A stretch of 38,882 nt of DNA from a virus: positions 1-38,882 of the IMG/VR virus record IMGVR_UViG_3300027782_000166, one strand, 5' to 3'. Below the pieces are notes generated by a model. That model was not told where the DNA came from, did no database searches, and worked only from the letters and a program-made list of their open reading frames with translations. Of the stretch, positions 22,287 through 29,941 are shown one piece after another. Numbering within the stretch: position 1 is the stretch's first letter; every line of letters begins with the position of its first letter. The position numbers and the translations under genes were made by a program.

Positions 22287-23368
22287 TGTTTCCTTTTGGT
22301 TTTAGGGAAAACAAAAAGCCCAAAATATATCCTAATCTGATACCTCATAACCTTTCTAATATTGCAAAGAAACCAACTCCGCAAATACAAAGGGTAACAT
22401 CAAAGAGAAAACAGACTATTTTCAATAATGTACAACTGGCAAAAAATCAAATATATGCAAACCAAGCTTTGATGGAAAAGATTAATCATTTTATAGGAAG
22501 TAAAGGAAATGTTTATTTAACATTTGGGGGAGTTGGTGACCTAATACTTCTCTTAGCAGAATGTTACAAAGACCCATCGGCAAAAGTTATATTTTTTGCT
22601 AATGGCGGTAGCGATCAATTTGGGAAAAAGTTTTTAGAACTATTCGGATTAAATTATTTTATTCACCCAAACATCATGGGTGGAAAAATTGCCAATGAAA
22701 TAGTTGATTTTCTAAAAAGCACAGGCAGGTTATCTGTTTCTGCTCACCTTGCAGATGACTTAGATTTTGATGATTATAGAAAAAATCCAGACAAGTATAA
22801 ATCTAGAATGACATTAAAAACAAACTGGAAGAATGAAATAGGGTTTGCAGAAGAATTAAATAAACAAAAACTTTGTATTTTATGTCCTTCTGGTTCTGTT
22901 AGAGCAGCTTGCAAACAAAGATTTTTACATCCAGACGAATACCAATCTGTGGTATCAATTTATCTAAAGAACGGTTATAAAGTCTTTTCGACTGGATCAG
23001 ATAATGACATAAAGTTTTATCCTGAAATTAGAAATGATAATCATTTCTGGCTTACGGCAGATAAAATTATCTGTAAAAATAAGACCGAAAAAATAAGCAA
23101 TTTCAAAAAATTTTTGCAGATTATCAATTCAGCAACTGTGGTTTTCTCAGTTGACACATGGATTAAAACTTACTCTGCTTTGGCGCAAATAAAGACAAGA
23201 GTAGTGCAAAATCGTTTCAACGATATTTACGAGCCTGTGGGACATGATCCGAGTGATTTTATTTTTTTAAATACAGATTTTTATCCTACTATGCAAATCC
23301 ACCCACTACCGAATTTGGTGCTTGAAAACTGTTTTTGCCTTGAGGACGCTGAGTACAAACTGTTTTAG
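22286..23368 (+). CDS. Glycosyltransferase-like protein, GT9/heptosyltransferase type
   Basis: 360 aa from ATG 22286, overlapping the upstream stop. The early region has a glycine-rich turn (LTFGGVGDLILLLAE) like the N-terminal GT-B loop, and the C-terminal half has PSGSVRAACKQRFL, YKVFSTGSDND, and SATVVFSVDTWIKTYSALAQ, the pattern of ADP-heptose:LPS heptosyltransferase-type GT-B folds. The donor and acceptor are unknown. It is the last gene of the 20781-23368 operon. The last 80 bases overlap the convergent gene at 23289-23681. Confidence 0.66.
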   Translation: MFPFGFRENKKPKIYPNLIPHNLSNIAKKPTPQIQRVTSKRKQTIFNNVQLAKNQIYANQALMEKINHFIGSKGNVYLTFGGVGDLILLLAECYKDPSAKVIFFANGGSDQFGKKFLELFGLNYFIHPNIMGGKIANEIVDFLKSTGRLSVSAHLADDLDFDDYRKNPDKYKSRMTLKTNWKNEIGFAEELNKQKLCILCPSGSVRAACKQRFLHPDEYQSVVSIYLKNGYKVFSTGSDNDIKFYPEIRNDNHFWLTADKIICKNKTEKISNFKKFLQIINSATVVFSVDTWIKTYSALAQIKTRVVQNRFNDIYEPVGHDPSDFIFLNTDFYPTMQIHPLPNLVLENCFCLEDAEYKLF

Positions 23369-23681
23369 CGTTAACATTAAGTAAAATTTGGTACTCATAA
23401 TACTGCTTTGCTAAGAGAATGGCTTCTTTTTCTGTTACCAAATCTTCTTCACCATATATTGCATTAAATGTATCAATATACATGAACCTAACAGCACCGT
23501 ATATATAATCGTTGGAAACAACTCGAACTTCTTTAATAACAATCTTTTCCAACTTACCTTTAACTGCTTTGAATTTCAAAAAACATACATCTCCAACCTT
23601 AAATCTATAGGTAAGATTTACATACAGATTTATTACTGTGCATCCTGCGATCACTATAGTTCCTGATCCTGTATAGTTCAT
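23289..23681 (-). CDS. Hypothetical protein with GSGTIVI domain start
   Basis: 130 aa. It starts MNYTGSGTIVIAG and continues with YRFKVGDVCFLKFKAV. The neighbouring protein 23695-24354 has YKGSGTIVISG and RFKVGEYVYDS, so the two share a duplicated beta domain. The remaining part is helical. There is a weak ribosome-binding site (AGCAGG, 8 bases). The last 80 bases run antisense to the glycosyltransferase gene's end; either both are translated there or the true 3' end is shorter. Confidence 0.6.
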   Translation of the reverse strand: MNYTGSGTIVIAGCTVINLYVNLTYRFKVGDVCFLKFKAVKGKLEKIVIKEVRVVSNDYIYGAVRFMYIDTFNAIYGEEDLVTEKEAILLAKQYYEYQILLNVNAKTVCTQRPQGKNSFQAPNSVVGGFA

Positions 23682-23694
23682 GTTTTAACCTGCT

Positions 23695-24354
23695 CTAGTT
23701 ATTATAAAGTTCATTCAAAGTATTTATTATTTTATTGTATTTTGCTATATTGGCATCGTATTGATCATTGCTACCAAAGTCTCCGTTAATTGCAGTTTTA
23801 AGGTATAAGTAATCATTCGTTTCTGGCGTGTTACTTGGCAAGTTATTTTCTATTTGATTTAAAGCAATTATTATATCATTATATTTAATAATATTATTAT
23901 CGTAGTTATCGTTATTTCCAAAGTCTCCATTAATGGCGTTTTTAAGAAATAAATAGTCATTAGTTTCAGGAACGGTGCTAGGTAAATTGTTTTCAATTTG
24001 GGCTAGAACTTGAATGTTGTATTCGTATGCGTTTATGTTTTTTTGATAAATTAGTTCAAATACTTGGTTTTCATTAGTAAACTTCGTAATTTGGTTACCA
24101 TAAAAAGATTTTATTTTTCCATTCTTTTGGGCAACATATGTTGGGTTGTCTGGTTCCCCTTGTATAGCAGCAATTTGCCATACAGTATGTTCAGAATCAT
24201 AAACATACTCTCCAACTTTAAATCGTTGTAAAAAAAGTTCAAAAACTGGATTAAAAACTACTGGAGCGGTCCCTGAAATAACGATTGTACCTGAACCTTT
24301 GTAGGTATAAACCGTATTTGGCCCTAGGTTCAGGATATATTGAAGAATTAACAT
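23695..24354 (-). CDS. Probable structural protein with two internal repeats
   Basis: 219 aa. N-terminal part: YKGSGTIVISG and RFKVGEYVYD, shared with the next gene. C-terminal part: two copies of a ~50-residue unit with IENNLPS, PETNDYL and AINGDFG (about residues 115-160 and 165-210). Tyr/Asn-rich repeats fit a fibre or virion surface protein. There is no Shine-Dalgarno; CATAAATA lies 6 bases before the ATG at 24361-24368. Confidence 0.66.
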   Translation of the reverse strand: MLILQYILNLGPNTVYTYKGSGTIVISGTAPVVFNPVFELFLQRFKVGEYVYDSEHTVWQIAAIQGEPDNPTYVAQKNGKIKSFYGNQITKFTNENQVFELIYQKNINAYEYNIQVLAQIENNLPSTVPETNDYLFLKNAINGDFGNNDNYDNNIIKYNDIIIALNQIENNLPSNTPETNDYLYLKTAINGDFGSNDQYDANIAKYNKIINTLNELYNN

Positions 24355-24360
24355 TTAATT

Positions 24361-24368
24361 TATTTATG
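24361..24368 (-). promoter_or_regulatory. Candidate late promoter box (CATAAATA)
   Basis: On the minus strand, 6 bases before ATG 24354, and a Shine-Dalgarno is absent. It is directly adjacent to the orphan IS605-like motif copy 2. Tentative for the same chance-match reason as the other boxes. Confidence 0.33.
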
Positions 24369-24374
24369 ATCCTT

Positions 24375-24418
24375 GAGCCAAGAAAACCCCTCTAACTTTA
24401 GTCAGGTGAGGATGTCAA
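24375..24418 (+). other. Orphan IS200/IS605-like right-end / omega-RNA-like motif, copy 2
   Basis: It runs GAGCCAAGAAAACC, CCTCTAACTTTAGTCAGG, TGAGGATGTCAA. Same layout as copy 1 at 13821-13862, but with a better stem: CTAACT pairs with AGTCAG (one mismatch) around a TT turn, with further pairing outside. The TCAA end is intact. It lies in the gap between two minus-strand genes, like copy 1. No tnpA or tnpB reading frame is present nearby. Confidence 0.55.
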
Positions 24419-24459
24419 ATATAAAAAATATTATTTGTAAGATAATTCAAAATGTCAAA

Positions 24460-24936
24460 TTACTTATCGTCTTTTGGCTCATGATAATCTATAGTCTTAT
24501 CAGCATGTCTTACAGCCAAATTCAAACCTCTTGTCAACATTCCACACAATGTTGTTGGATTTCCACTTGCCTCAAGAGAAATATTGTCGTATCCTGATTC
24601 CTCAATCCAAATCAAAGCAAATGTTATGTTGTCTCTTTTCTTCAATTCACTAGCCATTTGTCTAATTGTTACCCAAGACAGGTCTGGTACACCTTTTTTA
24701 TTCTCTCCGTACCATATTCTGACAAATTCAGAGTAATCTTTTTGATGCAAACAAAAGCATAATTTTTCTTCAAATTTTTTTATGCTCAATATATGTTGCG
24801 ATTTTTCTGCAACATCTGTTAGTTTAATAACAAGTTTTTCATCAGTACATAAAAATACGACTTTTTCATCATCGTAAGCAACAACCTCTATGTGCTCTAG
24901 CTGAGAAATCCATTCCGCAAATTCTTGAATAGTCAT
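24460..24936 (-). CDS. Hypothetical protein, 158 aa
   Basis: The start ATG overlaps the stop of the upstream gene by one base (TAATG), so it is coupled to the fibre-like gene 24936-25475. The N-terminus MTIQEFAEWISQLEHIE faintly resembles the tagged leaders but lacks a clean LxE/IxE site. The body is a compact alpha/beta fold with Cys and acidic residues; no family recognised. Confidence 0.55.
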   Translation of the reverse strand: MTIQEFAEWISQLEHIEVVAYDDEKVVFLCTDEKLVIKLTDVAEKSQHILSIKKFEEKLCFCLHQKDYSEFVRIWYGENKKGVPDLSWVTIRQMASELKKRDNITFALIWIEESGYDNISLEASGNPTTLCGMLTRGLNLAVRHADKTIDYHEPKDDK

Positions 24937-25475
24937 TACACCGTATATCCTAGTATTGAACCTTCAAACTCCCCGGTAACACCACTTATAAAATGGGTTA
25001 CTTTTAGAGTAACAACAGAAGCTGCTACAGCAGAAAATGGAGGTAAATTAAAAGATTGTGACAGGCAAGGATTACTTGATGTGGTTCTGAAACTTAATTT
25101 GCAAGAACTATCAACATAAATCCTGTAAACAGCTGGCAAATCTCCTTGTGTAACTATCCCAGAGAAGTAAAAATTAGCTCCACCCGGAACTGTGTAACTC
25201 ACTAATGTAGTTTCTGAATTGTCTGAAACGGCATTATTTGTATTGAATTCAAGAACCGAATTTGCAGGAGCAGTAGGCAGAGACCTTACAACCAAACCAT
25301 ATTCAGAACCATCTAAATTTGTATTCTTTACCTGACAAATTTCATCAATGCCTTCTCCAGCTATAATCAATCTTGTTCTTCTTCTTAAAACTGGAGCAGC
25401 ACCATATGTCACTCCGGTTTCGTCCATTATTGAGCCACCGGAACCCGGATTAAGTTCTGTGTATGCATTACTCAT
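24936..25475 (-). CDS. Probable virion structural protein (fibre or capsid-associated)
   Basis: 179 aa, start ATG 25475 with AAAGGTGA upstream. N-terminus: Gly/Ser-rich MDETGVTYGAAPVLRRR, then a segment SEYGLVVRSLPTAPANS followed by a beta-rich domain. The GLVVR segment is echoed in the protein at 37977 ([12 protein letters not shown]), suggesting a shared attachment domain. Proteins of this make-up are typical of phage tails and capsid attachments. Divergent from the subtilisin gene with 28 bases between starts. Confidence 0.66.
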   Translation of the reverse strand: MSNAYTELNPGSGGSIMDETGVTYGAAPVLRRRTRLIIAGEGIDEICQVKNTNLDGSEYGLVVRSLPTAPANSVLEFNTNNAVSDNSETTLVSYTVPGGANFYFSGIVTQGDLPAVYRIYVDSSCKLSFRTTSSNPCLSQSFNLPPFSAVAASVVTLKVTHFISGVTGEFEGSILGYTV

Positions 25476-25503
25476 TTTTATTCACCTTTAACCTATATAT
25501 GTT

Positions 25504-26571
25504 ATGTCACAGCAAGATGAGCCATGTTTTTTGCTTCCATATACGAAAGAAGATGTTCTATCTCCTTTGTCAGTTTCCCAGTATTTAGGATGGCATATAT
25601 CAAGTTTTAAACTTAATGAGGTATGGTCTCTAACAAAAGGTGAAAATGTAACTGTGGCGGTAATTGATACAGGTTGTGATCTCAATCATGTTGATTTAAA
25701 AGAAAATATTGTAGAAGGCAAAAATTTTGTTGAAGATGGCTTACCTCCAGAGGATTCCTCCGAGCATGGAACTCATGTCGCAGGAATTATAGCTGCCTGC
25801 GATAATGATGAAGGAATTGTAGGCATAGCCCCTAAAACTAAAATCATGCCATTAAAAGTATTAAATTCTTTTGGCATGGGGACCAAAGAAGTCGTAGCAA
25901 AAGCTATTGTTTATGCTGTCGATAATGGAGCAGATTTAATCACCATGAGTTTAGGCAGCAGAACTGCCATTGATGCCGTAAGGGAAGCAATTATCTACGC
26001 AAATTCCAAGAAAGTAACATGCTTTGTTGCTGCCGGTAATGCTGGTTCAACTAAACAGCTTTTATATCCAGCAGCATATTCAGAATGTATTTCTATTGGT
26101 GCTGTTGATGAAAATAGCATGAGAGCAGATTTCAGTTGTACTGGTCCAAATTTAGATTTTGTAGCACCCGGAGTAAAAATCTATAGTACAGTTCCTAAAA
26201 ATTCATATGCATTTCTCAGCGGAACATCTATGAGTTGCCCATTTGCTGTAGGAACTGCTGCTTTAGTTTTATCGCAACGAAGGAAAATAGACCCTACAGC
26301 TAAGATTGGCATTGATGAATACAGACAAATCCTAAAATCTAATACATTGACAATAAAAAATTTAGACCTTAATTTGGACCAACAAGGAGCTAGATTTTGG
26401 CAAGGAATGGGAATCATAAACCCATCACAATTTGAAGAATGGGTTCAATATAGAACAGCAGATGGAATAAAACAAAAAATCATAAAAATAAAAGATGAAA
26501 TATCCATGATTAAGGATGAAAAAATAAAAGAAGATATTTATAAATTCATAGAGCTTATTAAATCAAAATAA
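25504..26571 (+). CDS. Subtilisin-like serine protease (S8)
   Basis: 355 aa with the complete catalytic set: Asp55 in VIDTG, His88 in HGTHVAGI, oxyanion Asn179 in AAGNAG, and Ser242 in GTSMSCP. No signal peptide and no recognisable propeptide, so it probably acts in the cytosol or virion, or the catalytic domain is made ready-folded. The C-terminal ~90 residues extend beyond the usual core and end in a Lys-rich coiled helix. The start ATG lies at the end of a TATATA-containing 28-base divergent spacer. It is convergent with the McsA-like gene by 9 bases. A subtilisin free in a phage genome is uncommon. Confidence 0.9.
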   Translation: MSQQDEPCFLLPYTKEDVLSPLSVSQYLGWHISSFKLNEVWSLTKGENVTVAVIDTGCDLNHVDLKENIVEGKNFVEDGLPPEDSSEHGTHVAGIIAACDNDEGIVGIAPKTKIMPLKVLNSFGMGTKEVVAKAIVYAVDNGADLITMSLGSRTAIDAVREAIIYANSKKVTCFVAAGNAGSTKQLLYPAAYSECISIGAVDENSMRADFSCTGPNLDFVAPGVKIYSTVPKNSYAFLSGTSMSCPFAVGTAALVLSQRRKIDPTAKIGIDEYRQILKSNTLTIKNLDLNLDQQGARFWQGMGIINPSQFEEWVQYRTADGIKQKIIKIKDEISMIKDEKIKEDIYKFIELIKSK

Positions 26572-26976
26572 ATCTTCAATTAATTTTTTAAGTTTGTCAC
26601 AATTTAAGGATTCCTCTGGATTTTTTATTTTTTCTCTTTTAATTAACTCTTCAAACAGATAGAACATGATATTTTTACTTTTTTTGCCAACATGTACATT
26701 GTTTCCGCTTTGAGAATTTAAAACTATTGTTTGCAATTCTTCGATGAATATATAACAAAATGAACATCCAACTTTTTGGCTTACAACTATCTCTTCAAGA
26801 GTAGTGTTGCAATACAAACATTTTCTTGAATCTTGCATCAATGGAACTTGTTTCGTTTGGTACAGAAGAGGGCAACGATCACAAACTTTTATTAATTTTT
26901 CTGATGAAGTTCCAACAATTTTTATTTTTTCGCTTTTTGGATATTTGCAATGTTTTTTGAATGGACAATCATTCAT
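26563..26976 (-). CDS. McsA-like zinc protein
   Basis: 137 aa. There are four Cys-pair zinc knuckles: C4/C10, C32/C35, C53/C56 and C71/C74. The second half, KVGCSFCYIFIEEL followed by GNNVHVGKK, matches the McsA domain signature (GRLGCxxCYxxFxxxLxPLLxxIHGxxxHVGK). In Bacillus, McsA is the activator of the arginine kinase McsB. The C-terminus here is short and has no clear UVR motif. No McsB-like kinase is visible. Start overlaps the upstream gene by 8 bases, so this is the third gene of a minus-strand operon 28263-26563. A phage McsA mimic could redirect host protein arginine phosphorylation or Clp degradation; that is inference. Confidence 0.76.
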   Translation of the reverse strand: MNDCPFKKHCKYPKSEKIKIVGTSSEKLIKVCDRCPLLYQTKQVPLMQDSRKCLYCNTTLEEIVVSQKVGCSFCYIFIEELQTIVLNSQSGNNVHVGKKSKNIMFYLFEELIKREKIKNPEESLNCDKLKKLIEDLF

Positions 26977-27436
26977 TGATTTTTTCCAAAAATATTTTAT
27001 CTATAGGATGCAAATTTGATCCATATTCTAAATACAAAAATTTTACTTGTTTGTCAATTGTTGTGTTAATTTTTTCTTGCAATTGTTTTAATTTTTCTTT
27101 TATCAAATCGCTTTGAGTTATATTTTCATTTAGCTCAGCAAGCTTTTTATTGATAGAAATGCACTTTGATAATATTAATGATTTTTTGACTTTTACATCT
27201 AGCTTTTTAAAGGCTGTAATATTGTCAAAAGATTTTATCTTTAGATCATCATAGCTTTTTTCATCTAAATATTTTTCATTGTCTGTAATAAAGTTATCTA
27301 AAATGAATTTGTTTCTTTGGTCAGTTTCATCATGTTTTATTTCTTTGGTAACTTTAGTGACGGGCTTCCCTACAAAAAATGCTAGACATAAAAATACTGG
27401 CAACAGCAAGCTTATCCATAAGGATAAATTTTTCAT
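26969..27436 (-). CDS. Membrane-anchored coiled-coil protein, 155 aa
   Basis: One N-terminal membrane helix (residues ~5-24, LSLWISLLLPVFLCLAFFVG), then a long charged coiled-coil region. It could be an uncleaved signal anchor with a periplasmic body. It overlaps the stop of the upstream gene by 1 base (TGATG), so it is coupled to it, and overlaps the McsA-like start by 8 bases. No family is recognised. Confidence 0.68.
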   Translation of the reverse strand: MKNLSLWISLLLPVFLCLAFFVGKPVTKVTKEIKHDETDQRNKFILDNFITDNEKYLDEKSYDDLKIKSFDNITAFKKLDVKVKKSLILSKCISINKKLAELNENITQSDLIKEKLKQLQEKINTTIDKQVKFLYLEYGSNLHPIDKIFLEKINE

Positions 27437-28263
27437 CAGTTAGGTATCCCTGTAATTTTGAAAACAGCACCAGACTGATTAGATGCATTTGTTTGGGCAG
27501 GAACTACTCTTTTAATCCACACCGGAAAGCCCTCTGTTGCCTTTAACAATCCGAGAAGCTTTTTATTTGTGATTGAGCTTTGAATAAAGTTTATACCTGC
27601 TGGAGCAGACAAGGAGTTTGTAATCAATGGGGCAACAGAATTAATTGGACTACCGTCGATACTTTTTGCAATAGTTGTTCCTATGCCGCTGCCAGTCAAA
27701 TTATTAGAAACAGTTAAAATTGGTTGATATCTATTACCATCATTGCCAGTAAATGTTATTGTATATTGTTGATATGTTGTATAATTAACACCTGTGCATG
27801 TTATCCCACTAAGGGCAGCTAATGCGTTCAAAACGGTTTGAATTGCTGTCGCAAATCCAGAAACTCCGGTTAAAACATTGTAAGCAATTGAAGATGTATT
27901 TGAACCATCGTAATTTAAAACAATATAACCTCCAGTTGGAGTTCCGCTTATTGTTAAAGTTTGCACATCATTAATTATGTTTATTCCCATCGTAAGTTGA
28001 ATGGGTGAATTCAATTGCTCATCGAAATAAATGCTTGTTGATGGTAAATCATCTGTTGCCGAGTCGTTGAAAACATAAAAACAGCGATAGTCTATTCTTC
28101 CTGCGGAAGCATCATCTGTCGTAATGTTTTCGAATAAATTTTCCAAATTAGTTCCAACAGAAACACTTGATGGAGTGTTCCCTAAACTTTTATTAGGGTC
28201 TGAATTTGTCGGAGGGTACGAGCCATTTGACAAAACAAATATAATATCGCTTGGGTTTATCAT
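27436..28263 (-). CDS. Probable virion structural protein, 275 aa
   Basis: N-terminal motif DIIFVLSNGSYPPTNSDPNKSLG, then LFENIT and DYRCFYVFND, matching phage structural proteins that open with an LSGG-PNxSLGG-like segment and a DYRCxYVxN turn. The rest is Ser/Thr/Asn-rich beta sandwich-like. A tail or virion-surface role is inferred. The first gene of a minus-strand operon with a membrane protein and the McsA-like gene. TATAAATA lies 7 bases before the ATG and no Shine-Dalgarno is seen. Confidence 0.7.
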   Translation of the reverse strand: MINPSDIIFVLSNGSYPPTNSDPNKSLGNTPSSVSVGTNLENLFENITTDDASAGRIDYRCFYVFNDSATDDLPSTSIYFDEQLNSPIQLTMGINIINDVQTLTISGTPTGGYIVLNYDGSNTSSIAYNVLTGVSGFATAIQTVLNALAALSGITCTGVNYTTYQQYTITFTGNDGNRYQPILTVSNNLTGSGIGTTIAKSIDGSPINSVAPLITNSLSAPAGINFIQSSITNKKLLGLLKATEGFPVWIKRVVPAQTNASNQSGAVFKITGIPN

Positions 28264-28270
28264 AATATTC

Positions 28271-28278
28271 TATTTATA
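28271..28278 (-). promoter_or_regulatory. Candidate T4-type late promoter box (TATAAATA)
   Basis: An exact T4 late -10 sequence on the minus strand, 7 bases before ATG 28263 of a structural-looking gene. A late phage sigma factor is encoded at 30999-31853. With the usual distance, transcription would begin at about the start codon, giving a leaderless mRNA. Confidence 0.42.
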
Positions 28279-28337
28279 AGTTTGTTTTTAGGATTACTAG
28301 TAATAGAATAATAATATCAACAATTTGCGAGGTATTT

Positions 28338-29258
28338 ATGCTTATTGGCGCAGACCCAGAATTTTTTATTGTTGATAACAAATTTCAAATCATAAATGCT
28401 TTTAGATTAATAAAGAAAAACAAGAAAAATCCATTGAAAATAAAAGATTTCAAATTTTTTTACGACAATGTTGCAATTGAAGCCAATTTTTCACCTGTAA
28501 ATACAAAAGAACAATTTGTGGCAAAAATTGATAATATGTTTTTAGAACTTAGAAAAATAACATCTCCTTATAACTTGTCATTGCAAGCATATGGAGAGCT
28601 TAATGAAATTGAAACAAAATTTCCAAACACCAATGAAATTGGTTGTGAACCTGATTTAAATGCATATAAATTTTGCTATAACAAGCTGCCTATCAAACAG
28701 GTTCGTGAAAACTCTGGTAGAACCATTGGAGGTCATTTGCACATTGGTGGCCTAGGAGAGGATGCCGTTCTAGACCCCTTCATGAAGCCTCTTTTTGTCT
28801 ATATGCTTGACCTGTTTGTAGGTATTCCTTCTGTTCTGATTGACACATCAGTTGACTCATATAAAAGAAGAAAAATTTTTGGAAAAGCTGGTAGCTATAA
28901 AAGCAAGAAGTATGGTTTAGAATACAGAGTTTTATCACCTTTTTGGTTATCAAACCCAAGCTTGGCAGAACTTATTTACAGACTTGTTGAATTCGTTTTT
29001 AATGGTATGAATGAAAAAATTTATACGAAGTTTTGGCAATTTGATGAAACAAAGATGGGTTCAAAAACAAAAGATGCTTACAAATGTTTTGGATATGATT
29101 GTGACGAGGTATCTAATTGTATTAATAATATGGATATTAATTTAGCTAAAAAATACTATAATTTTATACATAATTTTTTGCCAGAGGATATTGCTCATTT
29201 ATTAGATCAAGAAATTGAAAAAAAATGTAATCCAGTAGATTTTTATTGGAATACATGA
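28338..29258 (+). CDS. Phage amidoligase (COOH-NH2 ligase, phiEco32 type 2-like)
   Basis: 306 aa. N-terminal GADPEFFIVD, then VAIEANFSP, GRTIGGHLHIGG and EYRVLSPFW are conserved features of the glutamine-synthetase-like amidoligase family found in phiEco32-type phages, with the expected acidic and His metal/ATP ligands (Glu in PEFF, His in GGHLHIGG). Such enzymes join carboxyl and amine groups with ATP and are thought to modify peptidoglycan or a capsid protein. GAGG lies 8 bases before ATG 28338. Downstream gene overlaps convergently by 16 bases. Confidence 0.84.
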   Translation: MLIGADPEFFIVDNKFQIINAFRLIKKNKKNPLKIKDFKFFYDNVAIEANFSPVNTKEQFVAKIDNMFLELRKITSPYNLSLQAYGELNEIETKFPNTNEIGCEPDLNAYKFCYNKLPIKQVRENSGRTIGGHLHIGGLGEDAVLDPFMKPLFVYMLDLFVGIPSVLIDTSVDSYKRRKIFGKAGSYKSKKYGLEYRVLSPFWLSNPSLAELIYRLVEFVFNGMNEKIYTKFWQFDETKMGSKTKDAYKCFGYDCDEVSNCINNMDINLAKKYYNFIHNFLPEDIAHLLDQEIEKKCNPVDFYWNT

Positions 29259-29935
29259 TTTTTGATTTGCTTTCGGAAATCAAAATTACGACATTTATTG
29301 CAAGACCAATTAAGTCTTGCATCTTTAACAAATACCATTTCTTTTGCAAAACGAGTTTTATTTATGAAAATGTTTTTATCACATTTTGAACATTTTATTG
29401 AAATGTGATTTGGTTTAAGTTTCTTTTTAAATTTTTTACTTTGATCGTTACTGATCTGGTTTCTAATATATTCTTCAATATGTTTTGGAATTATAGGTAT
29501 ATCATTAACATGATAAATTTTGGTTACCCATTCATATTTTTGACCATCTTCATGTGTGCTTGGAGGAACTACGGATTGATGTTTGTGCCCTCTGAATTCA
29601 ACCCCATTAATTACAATTCTGGTAAGGTTTTTTATTGTTGATCGAAATAGATGATGTTTTGATTTTTTGCTTTGAAAACATGGATGGACTATATCTTTAA
29701 GTAATTCATCAATATATTTATTGCTTTCAAAACAATCGCCTTCAATATCAATTACATCACCAAGAAGTAACCCATAGTTTATTTGAGTTTCTTGTTCTTT
29801 TACGAAATTTATAATTAATTCAGAATTATAGTTCGAATTCCAGTTTTTAAATATTGGTGTTTTTGTTTGGAAAAATAATGGAATAATTTTATAGCCAAGG
29901 GAATTATAAAACGAAACAGTTTGAAACGAGTTCAT
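29243..29935 (-). CDS. Prim-pol domain protein (primase/polymerase N-terminal type) with zinc finger
   Basis: 230 aa from ATG 29935. Recognisable blocks of the bifunctional DNA primase/polymerase domain: GYKIIPLFFQTKTP, then YGLLLGDVIDIEGD with metal-binding acids, then HHLFRS, then EFRGHKHQSVVPPSTH followed by a YEW. The C-terminus has two CxxC pairs (KCSKCDKN and CNKCRN) as a zinc finger. There is no helicase domain attached, so it is a stand-alone primase-like enzyme. Its ATG lies 7 bases after a strong terminator, which suggests its own promoter within the T-run (TTTTATATAC). Confidence 0.78.
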   Translation of the reverse strand: MNSFQTVSFYNSLGYKIIPLFFQTKTPIFKNWNSNYNSELIINFVKEQETQINYGLLLGDVIDIEGDCFESNKYIDELLKDIVHPCFQSKKSKHHLFRSTIKNLTRIVINGVEFRGHKHQSVVPPSTHEDGQKYEWVTKIYHVNDIPIIPKHIEEYIRNQISNDQSKKFKKKLKPNHISIKCSKCDKNIFINKTRFAKEMVFVKDARLNWSCNKCRNFDFRKQIKNHVFQ

Positions 29936-29941
29936 GTATAT

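Noticed and set aside
21806-22390. 194-aa minus-strand frame opposite the 21963 and 22286 genes
   Set aside because: It covers three coupled plus-strand genes, including the 30-aa one; composition looks like antisense.
27345-27372. Sequence resembling the IS605-like motif (ACTTTAGTGACGGGCTTCC)
   Set aside because: It lacks the AGGATGTCAA end and lies within a coding region whose residues explain it.
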